Of a DNA stretch of 64,000 bases, positions 40,488 to 48,107 are shown piece after piece. The position numbers and the translations under genes are program-made. The stretch comes from Myxococcota bacterium (GTDB lineage Bacteria; Myxococcota_A; UBA796; UBA2385), in NCBI GenBank assembly GCA_023150805.1, contig JAKLKF010000009.1, positions 1 through 64,000 of the forward strand, in the 5' to 3' direction. The notes beneath the pieces are model-generated. The model did not search any database, was not told the DNA's origin, and saw only the letters and a list, made by a program, of their open reading frames with translations. Every line of letters begins with the position of its first letter. The stretch's first letter is position 1.

Positions 40488-41591
40488 ATGATCACTGCCT
40501 TCCTGCTGCCTGCCCTCCTGCTGACCACCGGTGCGGAGGCGTCCGATGCGCCCGCGGCCGGCGCCGAGCCGGAGCGCTCCTCGCCGGTGCCTGCGCCGAA
40601 GCCGATCGCGCTCGTGCAGGCCTGGGTCACCGCCTATGACATGGACGAGGAGCCCCAGGCCGACCCGGCCAGCTACGGCGACCCCGAGGACGACCCGGGG
40701 CTGAAGCTCCGCCGCGCGCGGCTGGGGCTGGCCGGCGAGTCCGACGTCCTGATGTACGAGGTGACCGTCGGGGTCGCCCCGGCCTTCGACGCGCTGTCGG
40801 ACGAGGACGACGGCGTCGAGCTGGTCGACGCCTACGTGGGCTGGGCGCCGGTCGAGGACCTGTGGTTGGTGGCGGGCCAGGCCAAGCCGCCGATCTCGCG
40901 CGAGCAGCTCATGAGCAGCGCCGAGCTGGCCCTGGCCGAGCGCAGCGTGTCCAGCGAGTGGCTGGTGCCCGGCCGCGACGCCGGCCTGACCGTGGACTGG
41001 CGCACGCGGGGCGACGCGCGGGTGCGGGTCCGGGGCGGCGCCTTCAACGGCAACGGCTCGATCTTCGGCGACGACAACGGCGGCAAGCTGCTCGCCGCGC
41101 GGGCGGAGTTCGCCTACGGGCCCGCCCGCACCTACCAGACCTGGGGCGGCGAGAAGGGCTTCACCTTCGGCGTGGCGGCCGACGCCTACCACGACACCGA
41201 CATCTCGACGCAGACGCTCTCGGCGGGCGGCGACCTGATGCTGCGCGTGGCGGGCTTCCACCTGATGGCCGAGGGTCGCTTCGCGAAGCTCTCCCCCCGC
41301 AACTCCGACATCGACCAGCCCGGGGTCTTCGGCGACGTGACCCGCTGGGGCGGCCTGGCCCAGGTCGGCTACGGCATCGGCCCGGTCGAGCCCGCGGTGC
41401 GCTTCTCGCTGTTCGACGACGACACCAGCGCCGACGACAACGGCGACGTCGCCGAGCTGACCGCGGGGGTCACGGGGCACATGCGCAAGGACCACGTGCG
41501 CGTCGGCGGCGGCTACGTCCTGCGGCTGGAGCAGGGCGGCGCTACGCTGCAGAACGACACGGTCCGCCTGTGGGCCTCGCTGCGCTACTGA
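40488..41591 (+). CDS. phosphate-selective (OprO/OprP-type) porin-like protein
   Basis: The 367-residue protein starts at ATG 40488 with a signal peptide (MITAFLLPALLLTTGAEA). Most of the rest is alternating strands with KLRRARLGLAGESDVLMYEV near the start, GRDAGLTVDW in the middle, and the terminal strand VRLWASLRY ending in an aromatic residue, as outer-membrane proteins do. The RRARLG phrase early in the barrel and the overall order match the Porin O/P family. It probably forms a diffusion channel; phosphate selectivity cannot be proven here. Confidence 0.83.
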   Translation: MITAFLLPALLLTTGAEASDAPAAGAEPERSSPVPAPKPIALVQAWVTAYDMDEEPQADPASYGDPEDDPGLKLRRARLGLAGESDVLMYEVTVGVAPAFDALSDEDDGVELVDAYVGWAPVEDLWLVAGQAKPPISREQLMSSAELALAERSVSSEWLVPGRDAGLTVDWRTRGDARVRVRGGAFNGNGSIFGDDNGGKLLAARAEFAYGPARTYQTWGGEKGFTFGVAADAYHDTDISTQTLSAGGDLMLRVAGFHLMAEGRFAKLSPRNSDIDQPGVFGDVTRWGGLAQVGYGIGPVEPAVRFSLFDDDTSADDNGDVAELTAGVTGHMRKDHVRVGGGYVLRLEQGGATLQNDTVRLWASLRY

Positions 41592-41611
41592 CCACCCGGA
41601 GCCCGCGGTCC

Positions 41612-41956
41612 ATGGGCCCCATCCCCGGCCTGCCCGGCGCCAGCCAACCGAGCTTCCGCACCGGTCGCCGTGGCTGGGTGGGGCTGGACCAGGTGGTGCA
41701 CGAGGTGGTCGCCTGGCTGGCCGCCGACGGCGTCGAGCTGTCGCCCTACGTGGTGAAGGTGGCCATCCAGGTCACCCGCCGGCGCCTCGACGGGGCGTCG
41801 GAGCTGGCCGGGGCAGAGCTGTTCGCGGTGGTCCAGGTGGACCTGCGCTCCGCCCGGGTGGTGCTGCCCCTGGACCGGGTCGAGCAGGTGGTCCGCGCCT
41901 GGGCCAGCGTCGTGGCGCTGCTCGACATCCGGGACACCCGCGAGCTGGCGCCCTGA
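41612..41956 (+). CDS. small conserved-looking protein, unknown function
   Basis: A 114-residue frame starts at ATG 41612, 20 bases after the porin stop. It encodes a soluble product with an Arg/Gly-rich start and two helices (LDQVVHEVVAWLAADGVEL and RVEQVVRAWASVVALLDIRD) separated by strands (YVVKVAIQV, LFAVVQVDL). Composition looks protein-like rather than antisense, and there is no competing gene on the other strand. No family is recognised, and no strong ribosome site is visible. Confidence 0.6.
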   Translation: MGPIPGLPGASQPSFRTGRRGWVGLDQVVHEVVAWLAADGVELSPYVVKVAIQVTRRRLDGASELAGAELFAVVQVDLRSARVVLPLDRVEQVVRAWASVVALLDIRDTRELAP

Positions 41957-41973
41957 TCGGGACCCCAGACGCG

Positions 41974-42006
41974 ACGACCCCGGCCGCGCGGGGCGACCGG
42001 GGTCGT
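41974..42006. terminator. bidirectional stem-loop between convergent genes
   Basis: ACGACCCCGG (41974-41983) pairs perfectly with CCGGGGTCGT (41997-42006) around a 13-base loop. It sits between the stop at 41956 and the convergent stop at 42031. Confidence 0.7.
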
Positions 42007-42030
42007 GCTGAGGAGCAGGGTGCGGGTCGT

Positions 42031-42318
42031 TCAGCGCCAGTGCCCGGCGATCCAGATCCGCTTGCCGGCGCGCAGCTCCCAGCGGCCGGGCACCCACAGC
42101 GAGCGCCCCGGGGGCACCACCTTGAAGTGGCCGTCGATCCAGACGTCCCGACCGGCGCGGACCTCCCAGTGGCCGGGCACCCACACCCGCGCGGGGGGGG
42201 CCTTGGCGGGCACGCCGACGTGGATGACGACGCGGGGGGCAGCCTCGGCCTCGGGGGCCTGGAAGGTGGCGAAGGCGAGCGCGAGGGCGGGGACGATCAG
42301 GCGGAGGGCCTTGGACAT
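42031..42318 (-). CDS. YXWGXW-repeat-type exported small protein
   Basis: The 95-residue protein starts at ATG 42318 behind AGGAG. A signal peptide ends near EAEAA. The mature part is a repeat of Trp/Gly strands: VWVPGHWEVRAG, VWIDGHFKVVPPG, LWVPGRWELRAG and IWIAGHWR. This is the (Y/W)xxGxW pattern of small periplasmic or surface proteins of unknown role. It has no Cys and no catalytic residue. It is convergent with the small gene at 41612 and divergent from the double HtrA protease gene. Confidence 0.85.
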   Translation of the reverse strand: MSKALRLIVPALALAFATFQAPEAEAAPRVVIHVGVPAKAPPARVWVPGHWEVRAGRDVWIDGHFKVVPPGRSLWVPGRWELRAGKRIWIAGHWR

Positions 42319-42494
42319 GGTGGTCTCCTGTGCGCGAAGGGCCCACGGGGGGGCGCTGGGCTGGGGAGCGGGTCGGGGCGGGCTCGCCGGTCCGTCGCTC
42401 GCCCATCCGACGCCATCGCCGGCCAGCCATTCGAGGTTTTTTTCAGGGGCCGCGGATAGGCCCCCGCCACCCCCCGTCCGAGGCCGTCCCGCCG

Positions 42495-45320
42495 ATGCTC
42501 TCCACCCTGCTCGCCGCCATGATCGCCCTGACCCTCTCGCCGGCCTGGGGGCAGGAGGACCTGCGGCGTGGCCCCGACGCCTCGCCGGCCTGGGAGGCGA
42601 CGCTCGACCGGGTGGTGCCGGCGGTGGTGTCCATCAAGGTCAACGCCACCCGCGCCTTCGACACCGAGAGCGCAGGCAGCAGCGTGGCCACCGGCTTCGT
42701 GATCGACGCGGAGCGTGGGCTCATCCTGACGAACCGGCACGTCGTGCAGCCCGGCCCGGTCGTGGCGCGCGCCATCTTCCAGAACCACGAGGAGGTCGAG
42801 CTGCAGCCGCTGTACCGCGACCCGGTGCACGACTTCGGGATCTTCCGCTTCGACCCGGCCCAGGTGCGGTTCATGGAGGTGCAGGCCCTGCGCCTGGCAC
42901 CGGAGAAGGCGCGCGTCGGCGCCGAGATCCGGGTGGTCGGCAACGACGCGGGCGAGAAGATCAGCATCCTGGCCGGGACGCTGGCCCGGCTGGACCGCGA
43001 CGCGCCGGACTACGGCCGCTTCCGCTTCAACGACTTCAACACCTTCTACTACCAGGCCGCCAGCGGCACGTCGGGCGGATCCTCGGGCTCGCCGGTCATC
43101 GACCGCGACGGGCACGTGATCGCGCTGAACGCCGGCTCCCGCCGCGCCGCCGCCAGCAGCTACTTCCTGCCGCTGGACCGCGTGGTCCGGGCCGTGCGCC
43201 TGCTGCAGGCGGGGCAGCCGGTGCCCCGCGGCACCTGGCAGGTCACGCTCCTGCACAAGCCCTACGACGAGCTGCGGCGGCTGGGCCTGTCCAGCGAGAC
43301 CGAGGCGCGCCTGCGCCGGGCGCAGCCCAAGGGCACGGGGATGCTGGTGGTGGAGGGCGTGGTGCCGGGCGGGCCGGCCCAGGAGCGGCTCGAGCTCGGA
43401 GACGTCCTGCTGGAGGTGGAGGGCGAGCTGATCACCGGCTTCGCCCAGCTCGAGGGCATCCTGGACGAGCGGGTCGAGGCGGAGCTGGCGGTCCGGGTCG
43501 AGCGCGGCGGGCAGCCGGTGGACCTGGCGCTGACCGTCCAGGACCTGCACGAGATCACGCCATCCTCCTACCTGGAGGTCGGCGACGCGGTGCTCAACGA
43601 GCTGTCCTACCAGCAGGCGCGCCACGCCCTGGTGCCGGTGGGCGGCGCCTACGTCGCGGCCAGCGGCTACATGCTCGGCGCCGCGGGCATCGGCGCCCGC
43701 GCGGTCCTGACGGCCATCGGCGACCAGGCGGTCTACTCCCTGGACGACGCGCAGGCGGCCTTCGCGGGGTTGGCCGACGGGGACACCGTGCCGGTGCGCT
43801 GGTTCACCCTCGACGACCCGTGGACCACGCGGGTGGGCGTGGTGACCATGGATCGGCGCTGGTTCTCGATGACCCGCTGCACCTGGGACGTCGCCTCGGG
43901 CGGTTGGCCCTGTGCCGAGGCCGCGCCGCCGCCGCCGAGCGCGCCCTGGCCGGTGGCCTCGACGACCTTCCCGCGAGAGGAGAGCCGCCTGGAGAACCGG
44001 CTGGGGCCCAGCCTGGTCCAGGTCGGCTTCGACGTGCCCTACCGGGTGGAGGGGGTGTACGGCAGCAACTTCGTGGGGACCGGGGTCATCCTGGACACCG
44101 AGCGGGGGCTGGTCGCCGTCGACCGGGACACCGTGCCGATCGCGCTGGGCGACGTACGCCTGGTCTTCGCCGGGTCCATCGAGCTGCCCGGCGAGGTCGT
44201 GCACCTGCACCCGCTGCACAACGTCGCCATCATCCGCTACGACCCGCGGCTGCTGGGCGACACGCCGGCGCGGGCCGCCCGCCTGCGCACCACGCCGCTG
44301 GCGCCGGGCGACCGCACCTGGCACGTGGGCCTGGACCGGCGCAACCGCGTCGTCAGCCGCAAGACGCGCGTGCAGCGGGTCGACCCGCTGGTCGTGCCCA
44401 TGCCCAACCCCCCCTTCTTCCGCGACCAGAACGTGGAGGTGGTCGACGTCCGCGAGGCGGCCCCCTCCTCCGGCGGCGTGCTGGCCGACCGGCGCGGCCG
44501 CGTGCAGGCGCTCTGGGCGAGCTTCGTCGACCTCAGCGGCGAGCAGCCCGAGGCCTGGTTCCGGGGCCTCCCGGCGGGCGTCGTGGCGGCGGTGCTCGAT
44601 CCCCTCCGCCAGGATCGGGTGCCGGTGCACCGGGCGCTGGGGGTCGACCTGGCCGAGATCGGGCTGGTCGACGCGCGCAACCGCGGCCTGGGAGAGGATG
44701 CGGCGCGGCTGTTGGAGGAGGCCGGCGGCGCCAACCGCCGGGCCCTGGTCGTGACCCGCGTCTGGGCCGACGCGCCCGCTCGCACCGTGCTGCGCGAGGG
44801 CGACCTGCTGGTCCGGGTCGAGGGCGCTCCCGCCGTCGGCCTGCGCGCCATCGACCAGGCCGCGCGCGCCGAGCAGGTCACCTTGCAGGTGGTGCGGGAC
44901 GGCCAGGAGCTGACCCTGGTCGTGCCCACGGTCGCGCGCGACGGCGGCGGGATCACCCGGGTCGTGTCCTGGGCGGGCACCCTGCTGCACCCGGTCCACG
45001 ACGCGGTACCCACCCAGCGGGGCCTCTCGCGCCAGGGGGTCTACGTCGCCTGGTACTGGTACGGATCGCCGGCCGCCCAGTACGATCTGCGGGCCACGCG
45101 CCGGATCCTCGAGGTGAACGATCAGCCGACGCCGGACCTGGACAGCTTCCTGGCCGCGGTCCAGGCCGTGCCTGACGGCGGCGCGGTCCGGCTGAAGACC
45201 GAGGACCTGGACGGGCGGGTGGAGGTCAAGACCCTGGTGGTCGACCTGACCTGGTGGCCGACCTGGGAGCTGGTGCGGACCGACGCCGGCTGGCAGCGCC
45301 GGGCGCTCCCGGCGGGCTGA
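42495..45320 (+). CDS. double HtrA protease resembling eukaryotic Nma111/Deg7
   Basis: The 941-residue exported protein starts at ATG 42495 with a signal peptide. The first half is an active-looking trypsin-fold domain with His82 (TNRHVV), Asp113 (VHDFGIFRFD) and Ser197 (TSGGSSGSPV), followed by PDZ-like units. The motifs FLPLDRVVRA, HKPYDELRRLGLSSE and VQDLHEITPSSYLEV are near-diagnostic for yeast Nma111 and plant Deg7, not ordinary DegP. The second half repeats the fold with a dead triad: Asp for His (VDRDTV) and Asn for Asp (LHNVAIIRYD). Further PDZ-like parts end the chain (LLVRVEGAPAVG, ILEVNDQPTPDLDSF). It probably degrades or chaperones periplasmic proteins. Confidence 0.9.
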   Translation: MLSTLLAAMIALTLSPAWGQEDLRRGPDASPAWEATLDRVVPAVVSIKVNATRAFDTESAGSSVATGFVIDAERGLILTNRHVVQPGPVVARAIFQNHEEVELQPLYRDPVHDFGIFRFDPAQVRFMEVQALRLAPEKARVGAEIRVVGNDAGEKISILAGTLARLDRDAPDYGRFRFNDFNTFYYQAASGTSGGSSGSPVIDRDGHVIALNAGSRRAAASSYFLPLDRVVRAVRLLQAGQPVPRGTWQVTLLHKPYDELRRLGLSSETEARLRRAQPKGTGMLVVEGVVPGGPAQERLELGDVLLEVEGELITGFAQLEGILDERVEAELAVRVERGGQPVDLALTVQDLHEITPSSYLEVGDAVLNELSYQQARHALVPVGGAYVAASGYMLGAAGIGARAVLTAIGDQAVYSLDDAQAAFAGLADGDTVPVRWFTLDDPWTTRVGVVTMDRRWFSMTRCTWDVASGGWPCAEAAPPPPSAPWPVASTTFPREESRLENRLGPSLVQVGFDVPYRVEGVYGSNFVGTGVILDTERGLVAVDRDTVPIALGDVRLVFAGSIELPGEVVHLHPLHNVAIIRYDPRLLGDTPARAARLRTTPLAPGDRTWHVGLDRRNRVVSRKTRVQRVDPLVVPMPNPPFFRDQNVEVVDVREAAPSSGGVLADRRGRVQALWASFVDLSGEQPEAWFRGLPAGVVAAVLDPLRQDRVPVHRALGVDLAEIGLVDARNRGLGEDAARLLEEAGGANRRALVVTRVWADAPARTVLREGDLLVRVEGAPAVGLRAIDQAARAEQVTLQVVRDGQELTLVVPTVARDGGGITRVVSWAGTLLHPVHDAVPTQRGLSRQGVYVAWYWYGSPAAQYDLRATRRILEVNDQPTPDLDSFLAAVQAVPDGGAVRLKTEDLDGRVEVKTLVVDLTWWPTWELVRTDAGWQRRALPAG

Positions 45321-45327
45321 GGTCGAC

Positions 45328-46191
45328 CTACAGGCGGGACAGGGCCGGCCACCGGGCGCAGGCCCGCTGCCACCACTCGTGCGCCACCTCGGGGTGCAGC
45401 AGCACCGGGTAGGCGGTCAGCGCGACGAAGCTGAACGGTCCCACGTTCATCAGGGCCCAGATCCCCAGGTGCATCGCCACCCCGGCGAGCAGCCACCACG
45501 GGTTCAGCCGACGCAGCAGGACCGCCACCGGGAAGAGCAGCTCGAAGGCGACGGTGAACCACTGCATCGGCAGGTAGAGCCAGCGCTGCCCGCTGACCCA
45601 CGCCCCCATGGCGCTGCCGCCGAACCAGCGGTCGACCAGGTGGAAGGCCAGCACGTCGCCCGTCCACCACACGCCGTCCTCCAGGGCCTTCAGCCCGCCG
45701 GTGCTCCCGTAGAGCGCGGCGTAGAAGACCAGCAGGAACCACCGGCCATAGGGGCTGCGCCACTTGCGGGTCAGCCCCCGCTCGCCGATCGGGCCCAGCA
45801 GCAGCCCGAGCCCGATCCAGGTGATCACGCGATCGTAGGCCTTGATGTTGAAGGCCTCCGCGGCGATGAGCAGCCAGGAGGCGCAGAGCCACAGGATCAG
45901 GCCCGGTCGGGCCAGGCGGCCTCCCACGAGGAGCAGGCCGGCACCGACGACAGCCGCCGCCCACAAGCCGTAGGCCGTGGCCGGCGAGAACACCACGTGG
46001 TCGGCGAGCTGGAAGGGCGGGCGGCTGAACACCATGTCCGTCGAGGCGTAGGCGTCCTCGATGAAGGGCAGGCGCAGGAGGTGGGCAAACACGCAGCCCA
46101 GGGCGTACAGGACCCGGGCGAGCGCCCAGGGGCCGGCCCACTGCGGTGCGTACAGTCGCGCCAGCCGACCGGAGGTGGGAACCGGTGTCAC
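45328..46191 (-). CDS. HTTM-domain membrane protein (vitamin K carboxylase-like fold)
   Basis: The 287-residue protein starts at GTG 46191, overlapping the stop of the upstream gene as GTGA. It has about six to eight membrane segments with the HTTM pattern: ALARVLYALGCVFAHLL, then a loop with ASTDMVFSRPPFQ, later YGSTGGLKALEDGVWWTGD, LPMQWFTVAFELLFPVAVL, and HLGIWALMNVGPFSFVAL. HTTM proteins share helices with gamma-glutamyl carboxylases, but the catalytic Lys is not obvious. The function is unknown. The partner gene upstream is always expected to be co-translated here. Confidence 0.83.
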   Translation of the reverse strand: MTPVPTSGRLARLYAPQWAGPWALARVLYALGCVFAHLLRLPFIEDAYASTDMVFSRPPFQLADHVVFSPATAYGLWAAAVVGAGLLLVGGRLARPGLILWLCASWLLIAAEAFNIKAYDRVITWIGLGLLLGPIGERGLTRKWRSPYGRWFLLVFYAALYGSTGGLKALEDGVWWTGDVLAFHLVDRWFGGSAMGAWVSGQRWLYLPMQWFTVAFELLFPVAVLLRRLNPWWLLAGVAMHLGIWALMNVGPFSFVALTAYPVLLHPEVAHEWWQRACARWPALSRL

Positions 46192-46724
46192 AGCCGTCGC
46201 CCGGTCGGCAGCGGCTGGTGGTCGTCACAGTCCCAGCGCAGGAGCAGGGTGCGCTCGGCCTCTCGCGCCGGCTGCTCCACCTGGCCGAGCGTCTTGGGCC
46301 ACTCCACCTTCCACAGCTCCACGCCGTCGGGTCGCGGCCGGGACCGTCGACACACCGCCTGGGCCAGGGTGTTGCGGTTCTTCGCCTCGCGCCAGAAGGG
46401 CTTGCGCACGTAGCGTGGCCCGCTCTCCCACCGGGCCGGGAAGAGGGCGTGCAGGTCCACCTCCTGCCAGGCGCCGTCGCGGCGCACGCGGGCCGCGAGG
46501 TCCAGGTGGCGGCGGTCCCGCTCCGTGAACATCTTCCAGGTCGCCGGCCACAGGCTGTAGGGGTGGTCCACCAACCACTGCGGCCAGTCCTCGACGGGGG
46601 CGAGGGCGTAGCGCATGGCCACGCCCTCGTAGACCGCCAGCAGACCCAGCAGCGCCAGGCCGGGCAGGCGCAGCCACGGAGGGGTGGTCCGCTGGTCGGG
46701 CCCCTGGGCCTGCGCCTGCTGCAT
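46188..46724 (-). CDS. small membrane-anchored partner of the HTTM protein
   Basis: The 178-residue protein starts at ATG 46724. One membrane segment at about residues 18-40 (LPGLALLGLLAVYEGVAM) is followed by a soluble Trp/Arg-rich domain (DHPYSLWPATWKMFTERDRR, then WESGPRYVRKPFWREAKNR). WKMF and the basic-aromatic pattern resemble the extra domain seen in longer HTTM proteins, so this looks like a split-off part of one. It shares four bases with the HTTM gene and starts four bases after the acyl-CoA dehydrogenase frame begins downstream in map order. Confidence 0.75.
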   Translation of the reverse strand: MQQAQAQGPDQRTTPPWLRLPGLALLGLLAVYEGVAMRYALAPVEDWPQWLVDHPYSLWPATWKMFTERDRRHLDLAARVRRDGAWQEVDLHALFPARWESGPRYVRKPFWREAKNRNTLAQAVCRRSRPRPDGVELWKVEWPKTLGQVEQPAREAERTLLLRWDCDDHQPLPTGRRL

Positions 46725-46727
46725 CCG

Positions 46728-47915
46728 CTACTCGAAGGCGGGGATGCCCGTGATCCACCGCCCCAGGATGAGGTTGTGGATGTCGTGGGTGCCCTCGTAG
46801 GTGTAGACGCTCTCCAGGTTCGCGGCGTGGCGCATCACCGGGTACTCGTCCAGCACGCCGTTGGCGCCGTGGATGTCGCGGGCAGCGCGCGCGATCTGCA
46901 GGGCGATGTCGACGTTGTTCATCTTGGCCAGGCTGATCTGCTCGGGGATGACGGTGCCGTTGTCCTTCATCCGGCCGACGTGCAGGGCGAGGAGCTGCCC
47001 CTTGGTGATCTCGCGCAGCATCCAGGCGAGCTTGTTCTGCACGAGCTGGAAGCTGGCGATGGGCTTGCCGAACTGGATGCGGGACAGCGAGTACTGCCGC
47101 GCCGAGTCGAAGCAGGCCATGGCCGCGCCCAGGGCGCCCCAGGCGATGCCGTAGCGGGCGTTGTTCAGGCAGCCGAAGGGGCCGCCCAGGCCACGCACGT
47201 TGGGCAGCAGGCGGTCCTTGGGGATCCGCACGTCCTGCAGCACCAGCTCGGAGGTGACGCTGGCCTTCAGGCTGTGCTTGCCGTGCATCTCGGGGGCGCT
47301 GAAGCCCTTGTCGTCCTTCTCGACGACGAAGCCGCGGATGACGCCCTCGGCCAGGGTGCCGCCGGGCGGCACCAGCTTGGCCCAGACGATCGCCAGGTCG
47401 GCGATGGTGCCGTTGGTGATCCACATCTTGGCGCCGTTGAGGACGTAGCTGTCCCCGTCCTCCACCGCCTTGGTGATCATGCCGCCGGGGTTGCTGCCGA
47501 AGTCGGGCTCGGTCAGGCCGAAGCAGCCGATCAGCTCGCCCTTGGCCATCTTGGGCAGGTACTTCTGCTTCTGCTCCTCGCTGCCGTACTTCCAGATCGG
47601 GAACATGCACAGCGAGCCCTGGACCGAGACGAAGCTGCGCAGGCCGCTGTCCCCGCGCTCCATCTCCTGGCAGGCCAGCCCGTAGGCGACGTTGCTCATG
47701 CCGGCGCAGCCGTAGCCCTCGAGGTTCATGCCCAGCAGGCCCATCTCGCCGATCTGCGGCACCAGGTGGCGCGGGAAGGTGCCCTTGCGACAGTGCTCCT
47801 CGATGACGGGGATGACGTTGTCGTCGACCCAGCCGCGCACGAGGTCGCGGACCATGCGCTCCTCGTCGCTGAGGTGCGCGTCCACGTTGTAGAAGTCGAG
47901 TCCTTCGAACGCCAT
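46728..47915 (-). CDS. gcdH: glutaryl-CoA dehydrogenase-type acyl-CoA dehydrogenase
   Basis: The 395-residue flavoenzyme starts at ATG 47915. It shows the family phrases in order: GLLGMNLEGYGC, FGLTEPDFGSNPGGM, MWITNGTIADLAIVWAK, SLSRIQFGKPIASFQL, and YEGTHDIHNLILGRWITG. The last carries the Glu base of short-chain and glutaryl-CoA dehydrogenases. It oxidises and, in true members, decarboxylates glutaryl-CoA to crotonyl-CoA. The substrate is suggested by family and by the divergent class III aminotransferase, which fits a lysine-to-glutarate pathway. The HTTM pair follows four bases after its stop. Confidence 0.9.
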   Translation of the reverse strand: MAFEGLDFYNVDAHLSDEERMVRDLVRGWVDDNVIPVIEEHCRKGTFPRHLVPQIGEMGLLGMNLEGYGCAGMSNVAYGLACQEMERGDSGLRSFVSVQGSLCMFPIWKYGSEEQKQKYLPKMAKGELIGCFGLTEPDFGSNPGGMITKAVEDGDSYVLNGAKMWITNGTIADLAIVWAKLVPPGGTLAEGVIRGFVVEKDDKGFSAPEMHGKHSLKASVTSELVLQDVRIPKDRLLPNVRGLGGPFGCLNNARYGIAWGALGAAMACFDSARQYSLSRIQFGKPIASFQLVQNKLAWMLREITKGQLLALHVGRMKDNGTVIPEQISLAKMNNVDIALQIARAARDIHGANGVLDEYPVMRHAANLESVYTYEGTHDIHNLILGRWITGIPAFE

Positions 47916-48107
47916 GGCAGCCTCGATCAGGCCCCGCGGGGCCGTGGGGGGGAAGGGCTCGGGGTAGCCCAACCGAGGGCTTGGGGCAATCGCGCCCCTC
48001 GCTGGACACGGGGTGTTCACGCCCGCGCCGTGGCGCCGCGGTCGCCCCGCCGGATTAGGACGGACGGCCTCTTCCCCCCCCGCAGGCCACCGCGCCGGAG
48101 GTTCCCC

